Positions 9,707 through 19,021 of a stretch of DNA of 64,000 nucleotides are shown here, one piece after another; the first letter of the stretch is position 1, and each line of letters starts with the position of its first letter. The notes under the pieces are model-generated. The model had not been told where the DNA came from and made no database searches. It worked only from the letters and a program-made list of their open reading frames with translations. The translations under genes were made by a program, and so were the position numbers. Location: assembly GCA_903945495.1 (NCBI GenBank), contig CAJAVU010000055.1, positions 1 through 64,000 of the forward strand, given 5' to 3'. Source of the DNA: an uncultured Flavobacteriales bacterium (GTDB lineage: Bacteria; Bacteroidota; Bacteroidia; Flavobacteriales_D; Crocinitomicaceae).

Positions 9707-9958
9707 TTAATGTTTTCTTCTTGAATTTTCGTCCTTGTCACTATTTGGATCTGTAATCGCTCCATCAGTAGTAGTAATAACACCACCATCTCCAGAAGTT
9801 TCATCTGTTGAAGAAGCAGCACCTGAACCTGCAGATTTCCATTCTGGTAAAGCCGTTGTTTCACCCGTTCCAGATGAATTAGGCTTGATGTTTTGTTTAG
9901 AACAAGACACAGTAAACAACCCTGCTCCAACCAACGCTATGTAAATAACTTTTTTCAT
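9707..9958 (-). CDS. Small lipoprotein, function unknown
   Basis: The 83-residue product has a signal sequence with lipobox VSCS (Cys at about residue 19). A low-complexity Ser/Gly/Thr/Asp-rich mature part and a short basic tail (SRRKH) follow. It is predicted to be a lipid-anchored envelope protein. It stands alone between a convergent-side helical protein gene and the propeller sensor kinase, with its own terminator. Overlapping frames in this area have no such signals. Confidence 0.65.
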   Translation of the reverse strand: MKKVIYIALVGAGLFTVSCSKQNIKPNSSGTGETTALPEWKSAGSGAASSTDETSGDGGVITTTDGAITDPNSDKDENSRRKH

Positions 9959-9996
9959 CTCTGTACCTTTAGTCTAACAAACTTATGACATTAAAA

Positions 9997-12984
9997 CTAA
10001 TTATCCAAATTTTCTATCTGAAATTTGAGTGTAACACGTGTTCCATTGATTAAACTGTCATTTTTTGCTATTTGAACGGGCCCAATTAACTCGAAATTTC
10101 GATTTGAAAGTTTTTTCAGCAATTCAATTCGTTTGGTTGTAATTTCCATTCCTTGAGATCGATGATCTCCATCATAATTCGATTTACTTTGAATACTGTT
10201 GTCAATTCCCACACCATTGTCTTCAATATCAATTGTAAGCATATCTCCTTTCAAAGAAATGTGCACAGTGATTAATCCTTTTTTCGATTCATCGGGTAAA
10301 ATTCCGTGAATAATACTGTTCTCAATAAACGGTTGCAGCATCATTGCTGGGATAATAACAGACTCTGCATCAATTGATTCGTCACAAACAATTTTATAAT
10401 CAAAACGATCTTTGAATCGCATAGCTTCCAGCGACATGTATAATTCTAATCGTTCCAATTCTTGGCTGAGTGGAACCAAATTTCCATCATCAGAGGAATC
10501 CAAATTTTTACGAATCAACTTCGCGAAATTCGTTAAAAACTTATTGGCTGCCAATCGATCTTGGGTATTGATAAAATACTGAATTGAATTCAAGGAATTA
10601 AAGATAAAATGGCGATTCATACTCGCATTGAGCGATTTTTGTTCCAATGCCAATAAACGTGATTTGAATTCCAATTTCTCTTTATCGTTTTTCTCGCGTT
10701 CACGTTTCAATCGGAATTTGAAAATTCGCAACACGATAATCCCGAGCAGTATAATTATCAAACCAATAAACCACCATGTTTTATAAAACGCTTGTTTAAT
10801 GGTGAAGGCAAATTTAATTTCTTTCGAAATTGCACCCCTCGAATCAATACAGCGTGCATGCAGCACATATGTCCCTGCCGATAAACCGCTAAACGTAATT
10901 GTTGTATTAGAGTTGATTGGTGACCAACCTTCATCTTGACCCTCTAAGAAAAATTGAAACTTCATGCCAGGATAATTGGCTAAAGAAATCCCATCCATCT
11001 CAAAAGTTAGATTGTTCTTGGTGTAGGGCAATCTCAGATTTATTGGCCAACCATTAGACGATAAACCATCGGAATACTTACTAAAATCAATTGATTGATA
11101 GTTGATCAAGATATTCTTCATAACTAAATCTGGGGAAGAAAATCGATCACCGTTTTCATCCGAACGAAAACAAACAAGTCCGGAAGCTGTACCAAACCAC
11201 AATTGACCTTTTCGATCAAAAAAGCTTGAGTTCATGTTTGTTTCAAGATTTACAACCCCTTCAGCAATTCCATAATTGACAATTTTCTTTTTCGATTTTT
11301 CTAAATCTGACAGAACAAACAAGCCATTGAGTGTTCCTACAACTAATGTTCCGTTTTTAAAATTCAAAAAGGAAACAATATTTGAGGAAGGCGTGCTTGA
11401 TAAACTAAATTGAACAAATTTATTTTTTTCAAAATAGAACAAGCCTTCTTCAGTTCCAATCCACAACTTACCTAAATGATCTTTTTCTAAAGAGAAAATA
11501 GGTTTATCAAAGTTTCCAACTGGTTCCAATCGATTCCCTTCAATTTTAAACAAACCACGATCTGATGCACAATAAATCGTTCCATTTACTTCACAAAAAT
11601 CACGAATTGTTGCCAACTCATTCATTTTTAACATCTTCATTCGCCCATTGGTATAGAGCGAAACACCATCGCTTCCTCCTATATAAAACCGGGAACTTGA
11701 AACCCGATGCAAAGCAGTAATTTTATCACCCGGCAACCCATCTTCGGTATAAAACACCTTAGCAACCTTATAGTTTTTTATCGCAACAAGTCCTGAACCA
11801 GTTCCAAACCAATTGAAACCGTCAACATTTAACATTGCTGACCAGACCGTGCTATTATTGTCTAAATTTATTTGTAAAACCGTTTTATCCTTTTTTTGGA
11901 CCATCAAACCTTTATCATAGGTTCCAATCCAATAATTCCCATTAAAATCTTGGTCGATTGAAAGAATTAAATCTGAACTCAATCCGGTGGATTCATTGTA
12001 ATAAACAAATTGCTCTCCCGGAAATCTTAATAAACCTTTTCCTTCACTTCCTAACCAAACGTCACCATGCTGATCTTCAAAAACCGAACGAATGCTTTCT
12101 ATTGGAAGACCATTCATATGGTTCAGATGTAGATTTATTTTTCCTTCTTTCAAGCGGAATACACCATCACTTGAGGTTACCCACAAAGATCCGTTTCGAT
12201 CAACCATACAACCTCTCAAAGTGAGTAAAGTATCGATCCCAGCAATACGTTTTAATGATTGATTGGAGATAGAATATTGAAGAAGTCCTTCCTTAAACGT
12301 TGTGATGAAAAAACTATTGTTATGCTTGGTTATTCCTGAAACATTGTAAAGGTCTAGTTTTTTAACCCGTTGAAATGATTTCAAATCACTTGTTTTTATC
12401 AGACCTCCACGTGTTCCTAGGTACAATGTATTATTATCTACATACAAATCACGAATTCGCAAATCGTCTTCGTTCGTGATGGTTAAATTGGTTGACTTAG
12501 CACTTCCAACACTTAGCGAATTTTTCCCTGCAGAAGATATTGGAACTAGTTTATTGGTAACCAATTCAAACAAACCACCTCCGTTTGTTGAAACAATGAT
12601 TTTTCCTTTGAATTTTACTATTTCGGAAACAGAAGTTGTTTTATTCTCTTTCCCTAAACCCCATTTTACAATTTTTCCATTTCCAATTTTCGAAATACCG
12701 CCTTCATGTCCAACCCAAATTGCATTTTCAATTAAAGCTAAAAATGTAATCCGATTATTCAACAATCCATTTTCAGTAGAAATTGTATGAAAATCCTTTC
12801 CATTAAATTTTGCTAAACCTCCCAGCGTACCAACCCATAAATAACCTTCTTTATCTTGGGCTATAGAAGAAACTTGAGACTGAGGAAGTCCCTGAGAAGT
12901 ATTGTAAGACAAAAAGGAATACCGTTGAGCGTTTAAACCCAATGACGTAACAAAACAAAAAAGAAAGAATAGTAAATGTCTCAT
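9997..12984 (-). CDS. Propeller-type sensor histidine kinase (Reg_prop, Y_Y_Y, LytS-type kinase)
   Basis: The 995-residue protein has a signal peptide and then repeated segments of the type GYLWVGTLGGLAKF, GDVWLGSEGKGLLRF and GKLWIGTEEGLFYF. These are two-component regulator propeller blades covering about 20-620. A Y_Y_Y-like Ig domain (about 640-725), one membrane helix (about 735-755) and a LytS-type kinase domain with NRHFIFNSLNSIQ (His near 790) follow. An HATPase domain with DNGVGID ends the protein. The periplasmic propellers probably bind a ligand and control autophosphorylation. The gene starts on the base after the regulator gene ends, so the pair is one operon. Confidence 0.9.
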   Translation of the reverse strand: MRHLLFFLFCFVTSLGLNAQRYSFLSYNTSQGLPQSQVSSIAQDKEGYLWVGTLGGLAKFNGKDFHTISTENGLLNNRITFLALIENAIWVGHEGGISKIGNGKIVKWGLGKENKTTSVSEIVKFKGKIIVSTNGGGLFELVTNKLVPISSAGKNSLSVGSAKSTNLTITNEDDLRIRDLYVDNNTLYLGTRGGLIKTSDLKSFQRVKKLDLYNVSGITKHNNSFFITTFKEGLLQYSISNQSLKRIAGIDTLLTLRGCMVDRNGSLWVTSSDGVFRLKEGKINLHLNHMNGLPIESIRSVFEDQHGDVWLGSEGKGLLRFPGEQFVYYNESTGLSSDLILSIDQDFNGNYWIGTYDKGLMVQKKDKTVLQINLDNNSTVWSAMLNVDGFNWFGTGSGLVAIKNYKVAKVFYTEDGLPGDKITALHRVSSSRFYIGGSDGVSLYTNGRMKMLKMNELATIRDFCEVNGTIYCASDRGLFKIEGNRLEPVGNFDKPIFSLEKDHLGKLWIGTEEGLFYFEKNKFVQFSLSSTPSSNIVSFLNFKNGTLVVGTLNGLFVLSDLEKSKKKIVNYGIAEGVVNLETNMNSSFFDRKGQLWFGTASGLVCFRSDENGDRFSSPDLVMKNILINYQSIDFSKYSDGLSSNGWPINLRLPYTKNNLTFEMDGISLANYPGMKFQFFLEGQDEGWSPINSNTTITFSGLSAGTYVLHARCIDSRGAISKEIKFAFTIKQAFYKTWWFIGLIIILLGIIVLRIFKFRLKREREKNDKEKLEFKSRLLALEQKSLNASMNRHFIFNSLNSIQYFINTQDRLAANKFLTNFAKLIRKNLDSSDDGNLVPLSQELERLELYMSLEAMRFKDRFDYKIVCDESIDAESVIIPAMMLQPFIENSIIHGILPDESKKGLITVHISLKGDMLTIDIEDNGVGIDNSIQSKSNYDGDHRSQGMEITTKRIELLKKLSNRNFELIGPVQIAKNDSLINGTRVTLKFQIENLDN

Positions 12985-13761
12985 TTAAGCATCTTTGAGC
13001 ATTTTCACAAACTCTGCAACACGGTTTCGTGCTACAGGAATGCGTAAACCATTTTTCAACACGGCGAAATGTCCATCTTCATTAATGTATTCTGATAAAA
13101 GTTCTAAATTGATAATATGTGACTTATGAACTCTGAAAAATTTCACAGGATCCAAAATCATTTCATATGTTTTCAAGGTACGCGTATCCAAGTAGCGCGT
13201 CCCATCTTTGAAATAAATTGTGGTGCAGTTTCCGCTCGCCTCAAGATGCGAAATAGTATCGTCTTCAACTATTTTCAATCCTTTGGTATGCGAAATCGCA
13301 ATTCGATTGTTTGGCTTATTTCTCAACAAGGTATCTGACAAATTGCGAAGCGAATTGAAATACGTATTGAAATTTTGAGGTTCGTTCGTAAAAATCTGCT
13401 TGGTCTCTTTCAATTTCTCCACTGCAGTTTGTAATTCTTCGATATCAATTGGTTTCAATAAATAATATACAGCACTTGCATTGAACGCTTTGATCGCATA
13501 ATCTTTAAAGGCTGTCACGAACACAACCAAAAAATCTTTCTCTTCTAGTTCGTCCAATAACTCAAACCCTTCAGCACCTGATGGCATACGAATATCTAAA
13601 AAGACAACATCCGGTTTTGATGATTCAATAATTGCTTTCGCTTGACTTTTGCGTGACGCTTCACCGATCACTTCGATATCTGGACAATATTCTTCCAGTA
13701 ACATAACAAGGTTTTTTCTTGCAAATTCCTCGTCATCAACAACAATTGCTCTTAACTTCAT
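12985..13761 (-). CDS. LytTR-family response regulator
   Basis: The start is taken at the ATG at 13761 (MKLRAIVVDDEE), because the nine residues of the longer frame lack family similarity. It has a receiver domain with acidic pocket D9/D10, phospho-acceptor Asp56 in FLDIRMPS and KP in YLLKPI. A C-terminal LytTR DNA-binding domain (about 155-258) contains FFRVHKSHIINL. It is the partner of the propeller kinase encoded immediately downstream. The 250-base region upstream has a TATATTCG-like box on the minus strand. Confidence 0.9.
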   Translation of the reverse strand: MKLRAIVVDDEEFARKNLVMLLEEYCPDIEVIGEASRKSQAKAIIESSKPDVVFLDIRMPSGAEGFELLDELEEKDFLVVFVTAFKDYAIKAFNASAVYYLLKPIDIEELQTAVEKLKETKQIFTNEPQNFNTYFNSLRNLSDTLLRNKPNNRIAISHTKGLKIVEDDTISHLEASGNCTTIYFKDGTRYLDTRTLKTYEMILDPVKFFRVHKSHIINLELLSEYINEDGHFAVLKNGLRIPVARNRVAEFVKMLKDA

Positions 13762-14069
13762 ATGTAGTGTTTTTTGTCTGCAATGCACGCAAGGCAGGTA
13801 GTTTTTCGTTCAGTTGAATTATCTTATAATAAGCAAATTGAACCGAATTATGTTTTAGCACAAGTAGTATTTTCAACTACTTATTTCGAATATACATTAT
13901 TATCCGAAAGTAACTTCCACATTTCGCGAGTTTAAAGATACAAATTGCTCACTTAACATTCAAATTACACCCGTTTAATAAATTGGAAATACACTTTGCA
14001 TTTTATTGAATAACGAAAAGAAATCTTGCTTTACATTAGCAGTAGTTGATTGAACTAAAATTCTTGCTT

Positions 14070-14132
14070 ATGATTAAAATAGTACTTTCTACCCGCCAGT
14101 TTAGCTGGATTTTTAATGATAACGGAAACTAA
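14070..14132 (+). other. Possible 20-codon ORF in an orphan plus-strand transcript
   Basis: ATG at 14070 opens a 20-codon frame (MIKIVLSTRQFSWIFNDNGN) whose stop codon lies in the loop of the following terminator. The neighbouring genes are all on the minus strand, so the plus-strand terminator needs some transcript here. No consensus promoter was found, and the frame may be chance. The rest of 13762-14145 holds only an AAGTAG/CTACTT hairpin near 13865 and no gene. Confidence 0.25.
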
Positions 14133-14147
14133 GGTTTCCGTTTTTTT
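14121..14147 (+). terminator. Plus-strand terminator without a known gene
   Basis: AACGGAAAC/GTTTCCGTT is a 9-bp stem with loop TAAG, followed by seven T on the plus strand. On the minus strand the base run after the stem is poor in T, so it does not look like the terminator of the minus-strand hydrolase. Confidence 0.7.
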
Positions 14148-14913
14148 ATGCCAATAATTTTCGTAAAGCTTGGTAAGCTGCTTTCGGACTTTCTACATGT
14201 GACATGTGCCCGACATCTTCTAATACCAGTAATTGATTGGAATGATTCACCAAATCTTCTTGCATTATTTCACAAGAAATGAGCGGATCATTTTTCCCTT
14301 GAACGACAAAAATATCGCTTGGAAAATTATTCAATAAATGAAATGTGTTTGTTCGCTCTCGCATCGCTAAAGCGGCATACGCAATTGCTTGTCCCTCCAT
14401 GTGTTTTGCTTCTTCAATCAACTTTCGTACAACGGCCTCCTCTTTATCAAAACGGTAAAACAAGCCTGGAATCGCCTCTTGAATAAATAGATTTTTGGCT
14501 TTCAATGCTAAATCTGCAACACGCACGCGGTCGCGCTTTTTTAACTCAGAATCCTCTTTAAAAGTTGAATTTAGCAAAACGACTTTTTGGCAATTATCAT
14601 CCGATTCTTTTAAAATCATTGCAACGTAACCGCCCATTGAGTGACCAACAACATGATAGATTTGAATCCCTAAAAATTGGATAAGCTTTTGCACTTCTGC
14701 AGCCATGAAGTTTAATGATGGTGTTTCATTTGCATCCCAAAGTTCAGATTTCCCATGTCCTGGAAGATCAATCAAAATACATTGAAATGGAAATTCATTT
14801 TCTTCAATGAACTGCCACATGGCAATAGATTCCATGAAACCGTGTAAAAAAACAACAGGATGTCCGTTTCCAAACACCCTGTAATTCATCAATTCATTTT
14901 GCATCTTATGCAT
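14146..14913 (-). CDS. Alpha/beta hydrolase
   Basis: The 255-residue cytoplasmic protein has the standard fold marks. These are FLHGF (22-26, oxyanion region), DLPGHGKS (49-56), nucleophile GHSMGG (90-95, Ser92), an Asp in GKNDPLI and His in DVGHMSHVE near the C terminus. It resembles the MhpC/BioH-like esterase group; the substrate is unknown. It overlaps the end of pepP by 8 bases, so it is translated from the same message. Confidence 0.82.
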   Translation of the reverse strand: MHKMQNELMNYRVFGNGHPVVFLHGFMESIAMWQFIEENEFPFQCILIDLPGHGKSELWDANETPSLNFMAAEVQKLIQFLGIQIYHVVGHSMGGYVAMILKESDDNCQKVVLLNSTFKEDSELKKRDRVRVADLALKAKNLFIQEAIPGLFYRFDKEEAVVRKLIEEAKHMEGQAIAYAALAMRERTNTFHLLNNFPSDIFVVQGKNDPLISCEIMQEDLVNHSNQLLVLEDVGHMSHVESPKAAYQALRKLLA

Positions 14914-16198
14914 TCATTAAATCTTCAATTTCTTCTGCTTCTAAAGGAATATCTTTCATTAGGTTGAAAGGAGCGCCTGAAGATTGAACAACTAAGTCAT
15001 CTTCCAAACGAATTCCCAATCCTTCTTCTGGAATATAAATTCCAGGTTCACATGTGAAGACCATTCCCGCTTGAATTGGTTCATGCCAAATTCCAACATC
15101 GTGTGTATCCAATCCCAAGAAATGAGAGGTTCCATGCATGAAGTATTTTTTATACGCTGGCCAATCTGGATTTTGGTTTTTAATATCTGTTTGATCAATT
15201 AAACCAAGGCTTACTAATTGTCCTTCCATGATGCGACCAACTTCTTTGTGGTATTCAGCCATGATTGTTCCAGGAACCAACAATTTCTCAGCTTCTTTTT
15301 TAACGTGAAGAACCGCATCGTACACTTGGCGCTGACGATCTGTAAATCGACCACTAACAGGAATACATCGTGTTAAATCCGACGAATAATTCGCGTATTC
15401 AGCTCCGACGTCTAATAAAATAACATCACCCTCTTTACATTGTTGGTTGTTTTCGATGTAATGCAATACACACGCATTTTTTCCTGATGCTATAATCGGT
15501 GTGTAGGCGAAACCGTTTGAACGATTGCGTAAAAACTCATGCGCCAATTCAGCTTCGATTTCATATTCCCAGACACCAGGTTTCACAAAACCAAGAACAC
15601 GGCGAACACCTGCTTCTGTAATTTTACAAGCACGTTGCATTAAATCCAATTCAATTTGATCTTTCACAGAACGAATGCGGTGCATAATTGGCGCACTTTT
15701 ACGCACTTGATGTGCAGGAAAATCAACTTTTACTTGCTTAATGAAACGATCCTCACGTGTTTCTACTTCCGTGTTAGCACGTAAATGTTCGTTGGTATTT
15801 AAATAAACCGCACTTGCCTCTGCCATCATTTGTTTAAAAATCACAGGAAATTGATTTAACCAATAAACCGTTTTGATTCCAGAAACTTCGAATGCTTGTT
15901 CTTTGTTCAATTTTTCACCTTCCCAAACAGCAATTAAATCGCTCGTTTCTTTCAAAAACAACACTTCACGGTGATTTTCATTTTTTGCATCTGGAAATAA
16001 CACCAAAATGCTTTCTTCTTGATCTACGCCAGATAAAAACAAAATATCACGGTGCTGAGCAAACGGCAACGTACTATCTGCACTTACAGGATAAATATCA
16101 TTTGAATTAAACACTGCCAAGGCATTTGCCACCATTTGAGCAGTGAAATTTTTACGGTTCTTTATATACAGTTGTTTATCAATTCGATCGTATTTCAT
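14906..16198 (-). CDS. pepP: Xaa-Pro aminopeptidase (aminopeptidase P)
   Basis: The 430-residue enzyme removes the N-terminal residue from peptides with proline at position 2. It has the aminopeptidase P N-terminal domain (about 1-170) and the pita-bread M24B domain. The di-metal ligands are visible in LLDVGAEYANYSSDLTR (two Asp), HGTSHFLGLDTHDVG (His), CEPGIYIP (Glu) and GIRLEDD (Glu). It is cytoplasmic, of normal length, and forms a two-gene operon with the downstream hydrolase. Confidence 0.93.
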   Translation of the reverse strand: MKYDRIDKQLYIKNRKNFTAQMVANALAVFNSNDIYPVSADSTLPFAQHRDILFLSGVDQEESILVLFPDAKNENHREVLFLKETSDLIAVWEGEKLNKEQAFEVSGIKTVYWLNQFPVIFKQMMAEASAVYLNTNEHLRANTEVETREDRFIKQVKVDFPAHQVRKSAPIMHRIRSVKDQIELDLMQRACKITEAGVRRVLGFVKPGVWEYEIEAELAHEFLRNRSNGFAYTPIIASGKNACVLHYIENNQQCKEGDVILLDVGAEYANYSSDLTRCIPVSGRFTDRQRQVYDAVLHVKKEAEKLLVPGTIMAEYHKEVGRIMEGQLVSLGLIDQTDIKNQNPDWPAYKKYFMHGTSHFLGLDTHDVGIWHEPIQAGMVFTCEPGIYIPEEGLGIRLEDDLVVQSSGAPFNLMKDIPLEAEEIEDLMNA

Positions 16199-16262
16199 GA
16201 CAATAATATTAGATGCTGAAATTACAATTTTTAGCGGAGAATGTGATTTTTTGAATAAAAAA

Positions 16263-16291
16263 AGTAGAACGTAAGTAGTTTACGTTCTACT
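16263..16291. promoter_or_regulatory. 12-bp perfect inverted repeat, operator or minus-strand terminator
   Basis: AGTAGAACGTAA and its exact complement surround a 5-base spacer between the divergent pepP and the 104-residue gene. The core ACGTAA-N5-TTACGT recurs upstream of the methyltransferase at 44462. On the minus strand the stem is followed by seven T, so a terminator role is also possible, although no minus-strand gene lies upstream. Confidence 0.45.
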
Positions 16292-16329
16292 ACACAATCT
16301 TTGTATCATCAAATTTAAAAAACGGACAA

Positions 16330-16644
16330 ATGGCAACTTCAATTTTAAACATCAAAGAAATCACATTATTGACTTCTACAAATGAGATTACGTTAATTGC
16401 GTATATGCAACGTGATAATTTGAGTTATGAAACAGCGATTGGATTAAGTTCAACGCAATTAAATTTGATCATCAATCAACTTCAGAAAATAAATCCTGAT
16501 TTTGAAGTAGCTGATTTATTCATGGAAGAGCAGGTTGACTATCAAACATCAATGTACAGTTTATTGGGCAAAAAGCTTGAAAACACGATGATTCCAATGG
16601 ATTGTTTTGATGTTAATTACGAATTAAAGCAAATTCGAGCATAG
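16330..16644 (+). CDS. Hypothetical protein (104 aa)
   Basis: A small cytoplasmic protein without signal peptide, membrane segment or recognised motif. It is moderately acidic and predicted to be helical in its middle (STQLNLIINQLQKI), ending with a YELKQIRA tail. It has a clear ATG 39 bases after a long inverted repeat and stands alone, divergent from pepP. I do not recognise the family. Confidence 0.6.
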   Translation: MATSILNIKEITLLTSTNEITLIAYMQRDNLSYETAIGLSSTQLNLIINQLQKINPDFEVADLFMEEQVDYQTSMYSLLGKKLENTMIPMDCFDVNYELKQIRA

Positions 16645-16757
16645 TAAAAGTGTGATAATATTCTGTTCAGGCAACCTAATTTATTTTTTTTCGTATATTC
16701 GTTGTAACATTTTGTAGCATAAGTTTGTTTAAGACTACTACACAGCATTTTGAAACT

Positions 16758-17390
16758 ATGAAAAAAATTAAATTTACCATTGTTGCATTCGTGGCATTAT
16801 CGTTAGGATTGAATTCTTGTATTGAACATGAAGTGATTCCTGCACCAGTGCCGATGGTTGATCTAACATGCCATTTCCAAGGAACAATTAACGGAACAGA
16901 TGTTGAGTTAACAGAAAACGTGGTTGGATATTATTGCAATACATCTAAAGCTAAAATCTTATTACCACCTCCAAGTTTATCGAGTGCTGTATATTACTCA
17001 GAAATTCTTTCTGCTCAAACACCACTTTCTATTAAAGTAGGTTTAGGAAGCGTTATGTGGGATATGTCTGCTGCTTCAGACCCAACATTATCATTGTTTA
17101 ATGCTTTTCATACAACGAATACAACTCCTGTTTTCTCAAATGGAGGTGCTTCAGGTTTTGAAGTAACGTATAAAGATGCTACTGGAACTTCATGGGTTTC
17201 TAAACAAAATTCAACAAATTTCCAAGACGTAACGTTTTCTGCAATTTCGCAAGAATCTGACACAGCTGGAGATTACTCAAAGTTTACATGTAATTTTGAA
17301 TGTTATGTTTACCATACTAACCCGGTAACCTTAGTTGAAGATTCAATTCGAATCCAAGCTGCTGAATATAAAGGTTGGTTCAAACGTTAA
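16758..17390 (+). CDS. Lipoprotein, function unknown
   Basis: The start is placed at ATG 16758, because from there the product begins with a classic lipoprotein signal and lipobox LNSC (Cys21); the longer frame would start at TTG. The 210-residue mature part is Ser/Thr-rich with likely beta strands and no known domain. It would be anchored in the outer membrane or periplasm. A strong terminator directly follows the stop, so it is monocistronic. Confidence 0.7.
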   Translation: MKKIKFTIVAFVALSLGLNSCIEHEVIPAPVPMVDLTCHFQGTINGTDVELTENVVGYYCNTSKAKILLPPPSLSSAVYYSEILSAQTPLSIKVGLGSVMWDMSAASDPTLSLFNAFHTTNTTPVFSNGGASGFEVTYKDATGTSWVSKQNSTNFQDVTFSAISQESDTAGDYSKFTCNFECYVYHTNPVTLVEDSIRIQAAEYKGWFKR

Positions 17391-17399
17391 GATAGTATT

Positions 17400-17425
17400 A
17401 GTCCCGCAATTGCGGGACTTTTTTA
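17400..17425 (+). terminator. Terminator of the lipoprotein gene
   Basis: An AGTCCCGC/GCGGGACT stem with loop AATT is followed by six T. The stem is the same 8 bp as the terminator at 9658-9686. Confidence 0.88.
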
Positions 17426-17442
17426 TTTCCCATAACTACGCA

Positions 17443-18138
17443 ATGAGTCATGCAATCAAGATAGCGATAATTGGAGATTATAATTTTACGTATAACTCTC
17501 ATCAAGCAACAAATCTTGCTATCGACCATTCTGGTAGATTCTTAGAAATTGACATCAGTTACTATTGGATCAAAATTACGGAGGCTGCTCAATACAAAAC
17601 CCAACAATTTGAACAATTTGACGGTATTTGGATTGCACCGGGCCCTTTCAACAACATTTTCTTTCTCAACGGAATTATCCGAACAATTAGCTCGTTGTCA
17701 ATTCCTGTTTTAATGACAGGCGAGAGCATTAAAAGTTTAATAGAGGTATTGATCAACTCCTACCAATTGAATCCCAATGGAGAGAAATTAATTTCGGACA
17801 ATTTAGTGGACGGAAATACATTTGAGCGTTTACACATATATCCGCACTCAAAAGAGTTTATTCAATTGTACGAAAATCATAGCAACGTCGAATTAACGTC
17901 TTCACGCTACAGTTTATATCCTCAACTCATCCAAGGCTTGACCAATGAAATTATTGATATTGAAGCCTACAATCAATTTGAGGAACCAGAAGTGTTAAGC
18001 TTAAAAAGTCATCCTTTTTTCGTTTCATGTGGTTATTGTCCACAAATTTCATCGACGCGCGAAATTCCTCACCCCTTAATTTACACCTTCATTAAAGCGG
18101 CTCAATCCATTGCTGCAATGGGCAAAGATATAGCTTAA
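17443..18138 (+). CDS. CTP synthase C-terminal region-related protein (class I amidotransferase fold)
   Basis: I start this gene at ATG 17443 (MSHAIKIAIIGDY), since the longer frame runs back through the terminator and the preceding gene. The 231-residue product matches stand-alone proteins related to the C-terminal amidotransferase half of CTP synthase. It has IAIIGDYNFTYNSHQA at the start, DGIWIAPGPFNN in the middle and HPFFVSCGYCPQ...HPLIYTF at the end. A typical nucleophile elbow Cys is not obvious (TGESIKS occupies that place), so it may lack glutaminase activity. Its stop overlaps that of the convergent rnhA gene. Confidence 0.7.
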   Translation: MSHAIKIAIIGDYNFTYNSHQATNLAIDHSGRFLEIDISYYWIKITEAAQYKTQQFEQFDGIWIAPGPFNNIFFLNGIIRTISSLSIPVLMTGESIKSLIEVLINSYQLNPNGEKLISDNLVDGNTFERLHIYPHSKEFIQLYENHSNVELTSSRYSLYPQLIQGLTNEIIDIEAYNQFEEPEVLSLKSHPFFVSCGYCPQISSTREIPHPLIYTFIKAAQSIAAMGKDIA

Positions 18139-18608
18139 AGAAGTTTTTCTTGTTCTTGATTCGCCTCGAATACCGTGTCTATCAAATGAGGCGGGTTCTC
18201 AGCTGCAGTAACAGCCAACAAATCACAGCGTTCGTTTTCAGGATGTCCAGCATGACCTTTCACCCAATGAAATTTGAGGTTAAATTTCGGATGAAGTGCT
18301 AAATAGCGCAACCACAAATCAGCATTCTTTTTACCCTTAAACCCTTTTGCCTTCCAACCAAAAACCCATCCTTTGTCGATGGCATCTATTACATATTTAG
18401 AATCCGAATATACGTCAACCGGAATTTTATTCGTTTTTAAACTTTCTAAAGCAACAATCAAGGCCATCAACTCCATTCGGTTGTTTGTCGTCATGCGAAA
18501 CCCTTGCGCCATCTCTTTGACTTGATCCTTGTATTTCAAGACTATTCCATAACCACCTGGACCAGGATTTCCTTTGGCAGAACCATCTGTGTATATTCTT
18601 ACTTTCAA
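18135..18608 (-). CDS. rnhA: Ribonuclease HI
   Basis: RNase HI cleaves the RNA strand of RNA-DNA hybrids. At 157 residues it has normal length. The four acidic catalytic residues are visible as D8 (YTDGSAKGNPGPGG), E46 (NNRMEL), D69 (VYSDSKYV) and D129 (ENERCDLLA). The flexible His loop KGHAGHPENE lies at 118-126. It converges on the CTP-synthase-like gene with overlapping stops. The region upstream of its start (18609-18985) contains AT-rich sequence only. Confidence 0.95.
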   Translation of the reverse strand: MKVRIYTDGSAKGNPGPGGYGIVLKYKDQVKEMAQGFRMTTNNRMELMALIVALESLKTNKIPVDVYSDSKYVIDAIDKGWVFGWKAKGFKGKKNADLWLRYLALHPKFNLKFHWVKGHAGHPENERCDLLAVTAAENPPHLIDTVFEANQEQEKLL

Positions 18609-18985
18609 TTTGGATGCTTTTCAACGAAGTTAAGCATATAAAAAGGAAATCCAAACATACTCATATAAGCCATCTTACTTCAAGAATACCAGCACTTTAG
18701 GATTTAATTTAAAAATACCCAAAAATTACTCACTTATTAAAAGTGAATTGCAAATAGCTAATAATAAATAACTTATGATTCATTCGTTTATCGAAGGTTT
18801 TAATTTATTTGTCGAATAATTCTTTTTGAATTTACATTTAGGATTCCAAGAATAAAAAGTGCCTCTTTTCTATGAATTTCATTTTTTTACCTACGAATGA
18901 AGAAATTAAGACAATGACTATCAAATAATGCAATACTATGCAAGCAGAGTATGTCTGACGTTTCAAAGATTCACATTTTTTTGGT

Positions 18986-19016
18986 TTTGCAACAATTTAG
19001 AACTCGTCTAAATTTG
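18986..19016 (+). promoter_or_regulatory. Promoter overlapped by a metal-repressor-like palindrome (small RNA candidate)
   Basis: TTTG (18986-18989) and TAAATTTG (19009-19016) have a 19-base spacer, a full match to the Bacteroidota promoter. The palindrome ATTTAGA-N5-TCTAAAT at 18995-19013 sits between and over the two boxes, as a repressor site would. A closely similar palindrome lies before the FecA-like receptor at 56626-56644. Confidence 0.7.
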
Positions 19017-19021
19017 TATCA

